The translations under genes and the position numbers were made by a program. From assembly GCF_900115245.1 (NCBI RefSeq), contig NZ_FOVT01000021.1, positions 1 through 64,000 on the forward strand: a stretch of 64,000 bases of DNA. The letters are read 5' to 3'. Shown here in pieces: positions 18,277 through 25,737 of the stretch (positions are counted from its first letter, which is position 1; each line of letters starts with the position of its first letter). This stretch comes from Mesorhizobium sp. NFR06 (GTDB lineage: Bacteria; Pseudomonadota; Alphaproteobacteria; Rhizobiales; Rhizobiaceae). The notes beneath the pieces were generated by a model. It saw nothing but the letters and a program-made list of their open reading frames with translations, searched no databases and was not told where the DNA came from.

Positions 18277-18294
18277 CAATTGCGAAGTTTCATG

Positions 18295-18322
18295 AAAAGG
18301 GCCGGTCAGCGCCGGCCCTTTT
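18295..18322 (+). terminator. Terminator after gfa
   Basis: AAAAGGGCCGG (18295-18305) pairs perfectly with CCGGCCCTTTT (18312-18322) around a six-base loop. The A and T tracts on both arms let it work in either direction. It lies immediately before the UPF0178 gene. Confidence 0.92.
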
Positions 18323-18340
18323 GCACATTTGGAGCCCAAA

Positions 18341-18808
18341 TTGCCTGCACCCGTCGTCTACGTCGACGCCGACGCCTGCCCGGTCAAGGCCGAGGTCGAG
18401 AAGGTCGCCGAGCGCCATGGCGTCGTCGTCACCTATGTCTCCAATGGCGGCCTGCGCCCGTCGCGCGATCCGATGATCCGCAACGTCGTCGTCTCCAAGG
18501 GCGCGGATGCCGCAGACGACTGGATCGTCGAGAACGCCAGGCCCAACGACGTCGTGGTGACCGCCGATATCCCGCTGGCCGCGCGCACGGTGGCGCTCGG
18601 CGCGCACGTGCTCGGCCCCACCGGCCGCCCGTTCACGCCGGAGACCATCGGCATGGCGATGGCGATGCGCGACCTCAAGCAGCATCTGCGCGAGACCGGC
18701 GAAAGCCGGGGCCTCAACGCCAGCTTCACGCCGAAGGACAGGTCGCAGTTTCTCGGCGAGCTCGACCGCATCTTGCGGCGTGCCTTGAAATCCGTCACAC
18801 CGGACTGA
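18341..18808 (+). CDS. UPF0178 / YaiI family protein
   Basis: About 155 residues with the family start VVYVDADACPVKAEVEKVAE and the later VVTADIPLAARTV and PTGRPFTPETIGMA. YaiI/YqxD proteins have a PIN-like fold with conserved aspartates; their activity is not established. Translation most likely begins at TTG 18341, since GGAG lies six bases before it and the product then starts MPAPVVYVDADACPV. The TTG at 18329 has no such site. The terminator just upstream means this gene must have its own promoter or rely on read-through. Confidence 0.88.
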   Translation: MPAPVVYVDADACPVKAEVEKVAERHGVVVTYVSNGGLRPSRDPMIRNVVVSKGADAADDWIVENARPNDVVVTADIPLAARTVALGAHVLGPTGRPFTPETIGMAMAMRDLKQHLRETGESRGLNASFTPKDRSQFLGELDRILRRALKSVTPD

Positions 18809-18835
18809 TCCGAACGCCTTTCAGGAGGCCGGCCC

Positions 18836-19513
18836 ATGGGTGACGACACATCCGCCAGGACGCCGACGCATCGGCACATGCAGTTCGCTCTGGCCGCTGC
18901 CATTGGCATCGTCGCATTGCTTGTCGCCCTGCTTCTGCGGGCACCACTCCCCTACTCCATCGGCGCCAACGTTTTTTTCGTTGTCTATATCGCCTTGGTG
19001 TTGGCCCTGATGCCGAGGCTTACCGGCCGCTACCTCAGTAAGAATGCGCGCGCCACCGACCTGCCGGTGCTGCTGATTTTTGGCGTGACCCTCTTCGTCG
19101 TGGTTATCGCTATCGGCTCGCTGTTCCAACTCATCAACCAGATGGATGCCGCGCGTCCGCTGGAGATTGTGTTCGCAATGCTGTCGATCCCGCTCGGCTG
19201 GTTCACCATCCACGCCATGGCGGCGCTCCACTATGCGCATGTCTACTGGATGGACGGCGTCGAGATCGACGAGAACACAAAAAAGAAAATGCCGGTGGGC
19301 GGCCTTGACTTTCCCGGCGGTAAAAGGCCGGAAGGCTGGGATTTCCTCTATTTCGCGACAGTCATCGGCATGACCGCGCAGACGGCTGATACCGGGATCA
19401 CCACCTCGCAAATGCGCCTGGTCGTCCTCGTCCACTCGATCCTGACCTTTTTCTTCAACACGGTGATCGTCGCCGCGGCGGTCAATCTCGCGGTCAGCCT
19501 GGGCGCTCCGTAA
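18836..19513 (+). CDS. DUF1345 membrane protein
   Basis: A 225-residue protein with about five hydrophobic segments: FALAAAIGIVALLVALLL, GANVFFVVYIALVLAL, LPVLLIFGVTLFVVVIAIGSLF, FAMLSIPLGWFTIHAMAAL and a final FFFNTVIVAAAVNL. The loop GGLDFPGGKRPEGWDFLYFATVIGMTAQ is the DUF1345 signature. An AGGAGG lies just upstream of the ATG. Its function is unknown. It follows the UPF0178 gene by 27 bp and may share its transcript. Confidence 0.9.
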   Translation: MGDDTSARTPTHRHMQFALAAAIGIVALLVALLLRAPLPYSIGANVFFVVYIALVLALMPRLTGRYLSKNARATDLPVLLIFGVTLFVVVIAIGSLFQLINQMDAARPLEIVFAMLSIPLGWFTIHAMAALHYAHVYWMDGVEIDENTKKKMPVGGLDFPGGKRPEGWDFLYFATVIGMTAQTADTGITTSQMRLVVLVHSILTFFFNTVIVAAAVNLAVSLGAP

Positions 19514-19612
19514 TAAATCCGTGATCGCATGAAACATTGCCTTGTGCGGCGACGTATTGAGAGGGAGACAATGACCTGAGAAAGCCGCTTCCACGAGGCG
19601 GCCGGAGGCAAG

Positions 19613-20485
19613 ATGGACACAGCTGCCAGCAACCAATCCACCGCCGAGGCGGACGGAAAGGACACGACCCTCATCTATCGGCAGTCGCGCTGGACTCGGC
19701 TGACCCATTGGCTGTGGGCCTTCTCGCTGTTCTTCATGCTGCTTTCCGGCCTGCAGATCTTCAACGCGCGGCCGCAGCTCTACATCGGCAAACAGTCCGG
19801 CTTCGGGTTCAACAACACCATCCTTCAGATCGGGGCCGAAAACACCGACAACGGCCCGCGCGGCTTCACCGAAATCTTGGGTCATCGCTTCGACACCACC
19901 GGCGTGCTCGGCTGGTCGGGTCCGCCGGGACAAGAGACGCCGCGCGCCTTTCCGGCCTGGGCAACGATCCCCTCCTATTACGACCTCGGCACCGCCCGCG
20001 TCGTGCATTTCTTCTTCGCCTGGGTGCTCAGCGCAACGCTGCTCGTCTGGCTGATCTCAAGCCTCGTCAACGGCCATATCCGCCGCGACCTGGCGCCTCG
20101 GCTGGAGGACCTGCGCAAGCTGCCGAAAGACATCGTCGATCATGCAAAGCTGAAATTCCATCACACGCGCGAATACAACACGCTGCAAAAGATGGCCTAT
20201 GGCGGCGTGCTCTTCGTGCTTCTGCCGCTGATGATCCTCACCGGCCTCGCGATGTCGCCGAGCATGGATTCGGTGCTGCCCTGGCTCAACGAAATCCTCG
20301 GCGGCAGGCAGACGGCGCGCACCATCCACTTCACCGTCATGGTGCTGCTCGTCCTTTTCTTCGTCATTCACATCCTGATGATCCTCGCTGCCGGCCCGAT
20401 CAACGAGCTGCGCTCGATCATCACCGGCTGGTACCGCACCGACCCGCCCGCGAAGCACGACCAGCCGACCGAGAGGAGCGCCTGA
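19613..20485 (+). CDS. Cytochrome b subunit partner of a molybdoenzyme
   Basis: A 290-residue protein with four main membrane helices: THWLWAFSLFFMLLSGL, FFFAWVLSATLLVWLISSL, VLFVLLPLMILTGLAM and FTVMVLLVLFFVIHILMIL. Histidines sit at helix ends in positions suited to binding two b hemes (LTHW, VVHF, TIHF, FVIHI). A periplasmic insert of about 65 residues lies between helices 1 and 2. The gene ends one base before the next, a Tat-exported molybdenum enzyme, so the pair probably passes electrons from that enzyme to the quinone pool or the reverse. Confidence 0.88.
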   Translation: MDTAASNQSTAEADGKDTTLIYRQSRWTRLTHWLWAFSLFFMLLSGLQIFNARPQLYIGKQSGFGFNNTILQIGAENTDNGPRGFTEILGHRFDTTGVLGWSGPPGQETPRAFPAWATIPSYYDLGTARVVHFFFAWVLSATLLVWLISSLVNGHIRRDLAPRLEDLRKLPKDIVDHAKLKFHHTREYNTLQKMAYGGVLFVLLPLMILTGLAMSPSMDSVLPWLNEILGGRQTARTIHFTVMVLLVLFFVIHILMILAAGPINELRSIITGWYRTDPPAKHDQPTERSA

Positions 20486-20486
20486 C

Positions 20487-21278
20487 ATGCCAAACTTCCA
20501 GATCAGCCGCCGGAAGTTCCTCACCTCCGCCAGCCTCGGCCTGTCCGGCATAGCGCTGTCAGGCTGCGACACCTTCGACAGCGGCCTTGGCATCGGTGGC
20601 GGCCTGCGCAGCTTCCTCGAAAACGCCAACGGCCTGACATACCGCGCGCAACGCCTGCTTGCCGGCCGCGACGCGCTGGCGCCGGAATTCACCGAGGCCG
20701 ACATCCGCCAGCCGCAGCGGCCGAATGGCGTCACCGCGCCCGACGACGACACCTACAAGGGCTTGCTCGCCGACAATTTCGCCGACTGGCGCCTGGAAGT
20801 TACCGGCCTTGTCGAGAAGCCGCTGGCGCTGACCCGCGAGCAGCTCCAGAACATGCCGAGCCGCACGCAGATCACCCGCCATGACTGCGTCGAAGGCTGG
20901 AGCTGCATCGCCAAATGGACCGGCACGCCGCTGTCGCTGGTGCTCGACCAGGCGGTGGTGAAGCCGCAGGCCCGCTATGTCATGTTCCACTGCCTCGACA
21001 CGATCGAGCAAAGCCTGTCCGGCGGCATCAAATATTACGGCACCATCGACCTGATCGATGCCCGCCACCCTCAGACCATCCTGGCCTATGGCTTGAACGG
21101 CAAGCCGCTGCCGGTGGAGAACGGTGCTCCGCTGCGGGTGCGGGTCGAGCGCCAGCTCGGCTACAAGATGCCGAAATACGTCCACAGAATAGAGCTGGTC
21201 GACAGCTTCGCCAATGTCGGCGGCGGCCGCGGCGGCTATTGGGAGGACAACGGCTACGACTGGTATGGTGGGATTTGA
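20487..21278 (+). CDS. Tat-exported molybdopterin-dependent oxidoreductase (sulfite-oxidase fold)
   Basis: A 263-residue protein. The Tat motif SRRKFLTSASLG (RR at 8-9) is followed by a lipobox ending in C27 (ALSGC), so it may be lipid-anchored after export. The catalytic domain has RHDCVEGWSC, where C134 is the likely molybdenum ligand. It is shorter than sulfite oxidases because the dimerisation domain is missing, as in MsrP/YedY-type enzymes. It forms an operon with the cytochrome b gene upstream (one-base gap) and a GNAT gene downstream (one-base overlap). The substrate is unknown. Confidence 0.88.
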   Translation: MPNFQISRRKFLTSASLGLSGIALSGCDTFDSGLGIGGGLRSFLENANGLTYRAQRLLAGRDALAPEFTEADIRQPQRPNGVTAPDDDTYKGLLADNFADWRLEVTGLVEKPLALTREQLQNMPSRTQITRHDCVEGWSCIAKWTGTPLSLVLDQAVVKPQARYVMFHCLDTIEQSLSGGIKYYGTIDLIDARHPQTILAYGLNGKPLPVENGAPLRVRVERQLGYKMPKYVHRIELVDSFANVGGGRGGYWEDNGYDWYGGI

Positions 21279-21706
21279 TGGCCCCTCGCCTGCGGGCCGA
21301 ACATGACCTCCTCCCAGTCGAGCTTAGCGCCATCGAGGAGCAGCTTAACAGCGACAACCGGCGGCTGACGGGACGCAATGACGACCACAGCCTCGTCTAT
21401 GTGCTGCGAGACGAGGCGGGGCGCGCGATCGGCATCGCCGCGGGTTATTCCTGGGCCGGCATCGCCGAGCTCGAGCTGATGTGGGTTGACGAGGCCTGTC
21501 GAGGCCGTGGCCACGGCAGGAAGCTGCTGGATGCCTTTGTCGCCGAGGCTGCCATGCGCGGCGCGCGCCGAATATGGGTTTCGACCCACGATTTCCAGGC
21601 GCCCGACCTTTATGAGAAGGCTGGGTTCGAGCGAACGGCCGAACTCGCGGGATGGCCCGAAGGCCATTCCAACATCATTTTTTGCAAGGCGATTGAACCC
21701 CAGTAG
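21278..21706 (+). CDS. GNAT-family acetyltransferase
   Basis: A 142-residue protein with the acetyl-CoA site LMWVDEACRGRGHGRKLLDAF and the following LYEKAGFERTAEL, typical of GNAT. Its ATG overlaps the TGA of the molybdoenzyme by one base (TGATG), so translation is coupled. The reason for this partnership is not clear; the acetyltransferase has no known role in molybdoenzyme maturation. The product would be cytoplasmic. Confidence 0.87.
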   Translation: MAPRLRAEHDLLPVELSAIEEQLNSDNRRLTGRNDDHSLVYVLRDEAGRAIGIAAGYSWAGIAELELMWVDEACRGRGHGRKLLDAFVAEAAMRGARRIWVSTHDFQAPDLYEKAGFERTAELAGWPEGHSNIIFCKAIEPQ

Positions 21707-21739
21707 GTGACGGCCGAATGGCGCTTGCCGTCCCGGACC

Positions 21740-22221
21740 TTAATTGTCGCTGTCGCCCGGATAATAGTCGTCGCCACCGCTGCGCAGCGAAGGGTTCAAA
21801 TCCGGATTGTCGTCAGGGGTGACCAGCTTGCCCAGGCCGTGCGGTCCCTGATAGTTGCCGTGGGGTCGAAATTGGGGTTGCCCTGATTGTCGAACTGCGG
21901 CGTCGGGTCGATCCACTGATCGTCGTGGCGCGGCTTCGGCCTGGGATAATAATTGTCCGAATGGTGACCGTGCCTGTCGTTATTGCCGAGGATGGCGCCG
22001 ACAATTCCGCCGACAATGATCGCGGCCGCCGCGTCGCCCGGGGACGGCCTGCGGCCGGAACCAGCGACCAGGAATTCCGCCGAGCAGCCCCTGTCCATCC
22101 AGATGCCGCCGCCGTCATAGCCCCAGCTTGTACCGAACTGGCAACGCGACTTCGACAGCCGGTTTGTCAATTGCACGCCGCCGCGCGTGTCGACACCGCA
22201 ATAGGAGTAGACGGCGCCCGG
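21740..22221 (-). pseudogene. Broken DUF3011-like exported-protein gene (5' truncated and frameshifted)
   Basis: The minus strand encodes CGVDTRGGVQLTNRLSKSRC and then GYDGGGIWMDRGCSAEFLV, the cysteine-spaced repeat of DUF3011-type secreted proteins. Reading back from there the frame meets TAG at 22222-22224 with no start, so the signal peptide and first repeat are missing. Further on, a run of four C (minus strand, 21862-21865) breaks the frame. Adding one base would read FDPHGNYQGPHGLGKLV on to DDYYPGDSDN and a stop at 21740. The 5' end abuts another truncated gene at about 22210. Confidence 0.75.
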
Positions 22222-22624
22222 CTACAAGATGGCCGTGCTGTCCAATTCCACCGACGAAGCGGCCGCCAAGGAGGCCTTCCCGAAAGCGAACATCCTTTCC
22301 TTCGACAACACCGCCGACGTCTTTGCCGCGCTCATCGGCGGCAATGCACAGGCCATGGTGGCCATGTCGCCGACGCCGCAGATGGCGGCCAGGCTCTATG
22401 ACGCGAAATTCAAGCTGGTGGACGGACCGTTGCTACGCATGCCGGAACCCTTCGCCCTGCGCCCGGACGACACCCGCCTCGTCCAATACGTCAACAACTG
22501 GATCGGTGCGCGCACCGCCGACGGCACCATCGCGGGTGTACGCCGTTACTGGTTCGGCGGCTTCAAATGGATGTCGCGCTTCGACACCGGCGCCAAGCCG
22601 GAACAGGCCAAGCCGAAACAATAG
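22211..22624 (+). pseudogene. 3' fragment of an amino-acid ABC transporter solute-binding protein gene
   Basis: The frame opens directly after TAG 22208-22210 and encodes YKMAVLSNSTDEAAAKEAFP, then NTADVFAALIGGNAQAMVAM, EPFALRPDDTRLVQYVNNWI and YWFGG. These are the second-half motifs of type 3 periplasmic solute-binding proteins (polar amino acids). The first half, with signal peptide and ligand residues, is absent. An ATG at 22229 exists but has no ribosome site. No permease or ATPase genes are adjacent. Expression of a useful protein is unlikely. Confidence 0.75.
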
Positions 22625-22670
22625 GCCTGCCGAATAGGCTGCCATGGCTTGCGTGCAGACGAAGTGGCCC

Positions 22671-23675
22671 TTACGCCACTTTGTCGAGCAGCGGCTTCAG
22701 CGCTGGATGGATTTCCGGCGAAGCGTGCTTGATCAGCGTCAACAGCGCGCGTTCGTTGTCGCGCAACGGCCGCCGGCCATCGCCGACGCGCTCGGCCAGC
22801 CATTTGGCTTCGTCCGCGTCGATGGTCTCGGCGCGGCGGGCAAGCGCCTCGGTGGCCCTGTTCCGGGCTTCCCATTCGGCCTCGATGTCGCCAGGCGAAT
22901 GATAGGCTTCGAGGATCGCGGCGAACCCGCCCGAGACCATACGGCCGAAGAAACCGCCGAGCGTCGGCGCGGCCTCATCGAGGAAGTTTTCATGGCGCAG
23001 CGCCGCCTCGCGCGTCGGCGGCTCGTAGCCGGCCGAGCACATGACATAGTTGGCGATCGCCTTGACGTAGAGGTCGTTCCAGGACGGGTCGTTGTCGGCG
23101 GCCGCGGTGCGGTCGTTGATCATGAACAGGATTTCGGCTTCCGCCTTGGTGACGGCGATGTTGCCGTCGCCGCCATAGGCATAGAGGATACGGCGCAGGA
23201 GATCGACCTCGGCCTTGGCGATATGGCCTGGAACCAGGTTGCCGCCGTGCATCAGCGGACCCTTGCCGTCGATCACCGCATGCGCGACCTGCTCCAGCGC
23301 ATAAGCCGAAAGCTGGCCGGGCGAGGATTTCGCTTCCTCCAGCACCTGCACCAGCAATTCAAGCTCGGTACGGCTGTCGACCATGCCGTCACGCGAAACG
23401 GTGCGCACCAGCCAGTCGCCATTCTCCTCGGAGATATAGCCTTCCGGCTTTTCCTGGTGGACGATGTAGTCGCTCACCGCCTCGACGAAGAACGGCGCCC
23501 ATTCGCCGCATTTGTCGCGCGCCGTCTGGTCGAGCGCGAACAGCGCCTCCGCCTCGCCGCGGCTCACCACGCCGTCCGCGAAAACCTCGCGCCGCAGCAT
23601 CGTCACGTCCTCGGCCGTGATCCGGTTCGTCGAGGCCAGCTCCGCCACCGGAGCGCTCATGATCAATTCGCCCAT
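22671..23675 (-). CDS. TerB-like helical repeat protein of unknown function
   Basis: A 334-residue soluble protein. Residues 20-72 (EDVTMLRREVFADGVVSRGE ... FFVEAVSDYIV) and 153-212 (AEVDLLRRILYAYG ... LYVKAIANYVM) are clearly duplicated. Shorter relatives lie at about 85-115 (GDWLVRTVSRDGMVDSRTEL) and 287-317 (DEAKWLAERVGDGRRPLRDN). The pattern of a helix, ADG-type turn, acidic residue and helix resembles TerB-like domains. There is no signal peptide or membrane segment. ATG 23675 is preferred over codons further up because GGGA lies just before it. It stands alone. Confidence 0.75.
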   Translation of the reverse strand: MGELIMSAPVAELASTNRITAEDVTMLRREVFADGVVSRGEAEALFALDQTARDKCGEWAPFFVEAVSDYIVHQEKPEGYISEENGDWLVRTVSRDGMVDSRTELELLVQVLEEAKSSPGQLSAYALEQVAHAVIDGKGPLMHGGNLVPGHIAKAEVDLLRRILYAYGGDGNIAVTKAEAEILFMINDRTAAADNDPSWNDLYVKAIANYVMCSAGYEPPTREAALRHENFLDEAAPTLGGFFGRMVSGGFAAILEAYHSPGDIEAEWEARNRATEALARRAETIDADEAKWLAERVGDGRRPLRDNERALLTLIKHASPEIHPALKPLLDKVA

Positions 23676-23801
23676 CTGCCGTCCCTGCCTGTCGCCTTTT
23701 GCCGGCGTTATCCCGTCAGGTCTATCAGCGTTGTCTTGAGAAACCGGCAAATGATGTGGTTAGCGAAGCCTTGCAGCACGAGCGCCTCAAGGTGCGTCGA
23801 G

Positions 23802-23919
23802 ATTCAGGTCAGGCCGAGTCGAAAATGGCGGGTTCCGAGAACCGGAGCGGAGCGTACTTAAAGTACGTGAGCACCGGAAGCGCAGGAAGCCGGCATTTGC
23901 AGACCGGCCTCACCTGAAT
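23802..23919. repeat. 118-bp nested inverted repeat
   Basis: ATTCAGGTCAGGCC (23802-23815) and GGCCTCACCTGAAT (23906-23919) are inverse copies with one mismatch. At the exact centre CGTACTT-A-AAGTACG (23853-23867) forms a second palindrome. Between them, GGTTC-CGA-GAACC forms a small hairpin on the left arm and GCCGG...CCGGC one on the right. There is no open frame. I believe similar sequences are dispersed in Mesorhizobium genomes, but only one copy is visible here. Confidence 0.75.
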
Positions 23920-24011
23920 ATCGGCGCAGCTTTGATGTCGCTGGGAGGTGACAAGGTGTCGCCGACGGGCTATGGATGGCGCGTCGAGGATTCAGGCAAC
24001 TGAGTCCTACC

Positions 24012-24195
24012 TGTTTGCGGGAGAGAGCAGCGAAAGCTGTCGCCGAAGGGGAAATCGCCCGAAATCTCTCAGGCAAAAGAACCGTGGACGGGAAAGACAA
24101 CTCTGGAAAGTCGGGAATCTTCCCGCGCCGAAGGTGTAAGCGCTGCCGACAGAGTTACGGGGCGCGAGTCTCTCAGGCTTCAGACAGAGGGGCAC
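24012..24195 (+). promoter_or_regulatory. Tandem glycine riboswitch ahead of gcvTHP
   Basis: Two aptamers of the gcvT class lie in line. Aptamer 1 (about 24016-24090) has GGGAGAGAG, a CAGC-GAAA-GCTG tetraloop hairpin (24028-24039), the core GCCGAAGGGGAAA and the 3' core CTCTCAGGCAAAAGAACCG. Aptamer 2 (about 24098-24192) has ACTCTGGAAAGTC, the core GCCGAAGGTGTAAG and TCTCTCAGGCTT, closed by ACAGAGG. Glycine binding in this class normally turns on expression of the glycine cleavage operon. gcvT starts about 50 bases beyond the second aptamer. Confidence 0.95.
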
Positions 24196-24243
24196 GACTA
24201 GGCCGCAAGTTGGCGGTCGATTGCGTGCGACTCTGGAGAAGAC

Positions 24244-25344
24244 ATGACAGGCCAAGACACCAGACATCTACCCCTTGAGGATTTGCACCAGGCCGCCGGC
24301 GCGCGTTTTGGCGCCTTCGCCGGCTGGTCGATGCCACTGACCTATCCGGCCGGCGTGATGAAGGAGCACCTTCACACGCGCGAGCATGCCGGCTTGTTCG
24401 ACATCTCGCATATGAAGCTTTTTGCGGTCGGGGGTCCGGGCGCCGCGGCACTGCTCAACCGCGCCTGCCCGCTTGATGTTGGCGCAATGGAAATCTCGCA
24501 GTCCAAATACACCTTCTTCCTCAACGAGGCGGCAGGCATCATCGACGACCTGATCGTTACGCGGCTTGGCGACGACCGCTTCATGGTGGTGGCTAACGCT
24601 GGCAACGCCGTCGAGGACGAGAAGCATCTTCTGGCGCTGGCCGCCGCTTTCGACGCCAGCGTGCAACCGCTCGACCGGGTTTTCCTGGCGATCCAGGGTC
24701 CAGATGCCTGGGCAGCGCTTGCCAGGGCCGGCATCGAGACCGGCTCGCTGCTTTTCATGCACGGCATCGAGCCTCGGCAAAACTGGTTCATGAGCCGATC
24801 CGGCTATACCGGCGAGGACGGTTTCGAGATCGGCCTGCCGGAAGCGGACGCCCGCGATCTCCTCGCCAAACTCCTGGAAGACGAGCGCGTGCAGTGGATC
24901 GGCCTTGCCGCCCGCGACAGCCTGCGCCTCGAGGCCGGCCTTTGCCTGCACGGTCAGGACCTGACGCCCGAGATCGATCCGGCTAGCGCCGGACTGATGT
25001 GGGCAATCCCCAAGGAGGTCCGCGCCGCCGGCCAATTCATCGGCGCCGACGCGTTGCGCTCTATCCTCGATCGCGGGTCCTCGCAGAAGCGCGTTGGCCT
25101 GAAACCGGAAGGGCGCCAACCGGTGCGCGCCGGCGCGGCGCTCATCGATGCTGACGGCCATCCGGCCGGCCACGTAACCTCGGGCGGTTTCGGCCCCTCG
25201 ACCGGTCACCCGGTCGCCATGGGCTACGTCGACGCCGCGCTTGCCAAGTCCGGAACCAAACTCTTCGCCGATGTCCGCGGGACGAAAATCCCGGTCGACA
25301 TCAAGCCCGTGCCCTTCACCCCACATCGCTACCGCAAAGGATGA
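24244..25344 (+). CDS. gcvT: Glycine cleavage system T protein (aminomethyltransferase)
   Basis: A 366-residue protein with the T-protein start DLHQAAGARFGAFAGWSMPL and DISHMKLFAV, then GYTGEDGFEI and EAGLCLHGQDL. It moves the aminomethyl carbon from lipoyl H protein to tetrahydrofolate, giving methylene-THF and ammonia. GGAG lies five bases before the ATG, inside CTCTGGAGAAG. The CTCTGGA copies a strand of the riboswitch P1 helix. It is the first gene of gcvT-gcvH-gcvP, with seven bases to gcvH. Confidence 0.97.
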   Translation: MTGQDTRHLPLEDLHQAAGARFGAFAGWSMPLTYPAGVMKEHLHTREHAGLFDISHMKLFAVGGPGAAALLNRACPLDVGAMEISQSKYTFFLNEAAGIIDDLIVTRLGDDRFMVVANAGNAVEDEKHLLALAAAFDASVQPLDRVFLAIQGPDAWAALARAGIETGSLLFMHGIEPRQNWFMSRSGYTGEDGFEIGLPEADARDLLAKLLEDERVQWIGLAARDSLRLEAGLCLHGQDLTPEIDPASAGLMWAIPKEVRAAGQFIGADALRSILDRGSSQKRVGLKPEGRQPVRAGAALIDADGHPAGHVTSGGFGPSTGHPVAMGYVDAALAKSGTKLFADVRGTKIPVDIKPVPFTPHRYRKG

Positions 25345-25351
25345 TTTCCAG

Positions 25352-25720
25352 ATGCCCAAGACCTATTTCACCGAAGACCATGAATGGCTCCGCGTCGAAG
25401 GCGGCGTCGCCACTGTCGGCATCACCGACTATGCGCAGGAGCAACTCGGCGATCTCGTCTTCGTCGAGCTGCCGGAAATCGGCCGCAAGCTCGCCAAGGG
25501 CGATACCGCCGTCGTCGTCGAGTCCGTCAAGGCGGCATCGGACGTATACGCGCCGGTCGACGGCGAGATCACCGAGGCCAACGGCACATTGTCGGCCGAC
25601 CCCTCGCTGGTCAATTCGGCGGCGACCGGCGACGGCTGGCTTTGGAAGATGAAGCTGGCCAACGAAAGCCAGCTCGACAGCCTCATGGACGAGGCCGCCT
25701 ACAAAGCCCATATCGGCTGA
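25352..25720 (+). CDS. gcvH: Glycine cleavage system H protein (lipoyl carrier)
   Basis: A 122-residue protein beginning MPKTYFTEDHEWLRVEGG. The lipoylated lysine is K60 in VVVESVKAASDVYAPVDGEI. H protein carries the aminomethyl group between P and T proteins and the reduced lipoate to the L protein. Length and motif match the family exactly. It lies seven bases after gcvT and 17 bases before gcvP, so all three are one transcript under the glycine riboswitch. Confidence 0.97.
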   Translation: MPKTYFTEDHEWLRVEGGVATVGITDYAQEQLGDLVFVELPEIGRKLAKGDTAVVVESVKAASDVYAPVDGEITEANGTLSADPSLVNSAATGDGWLWKMKLANESQLDSLMDEAAYKAHIG

Positions 25721-25737
25721 TATCAGGATTTTTGGAA

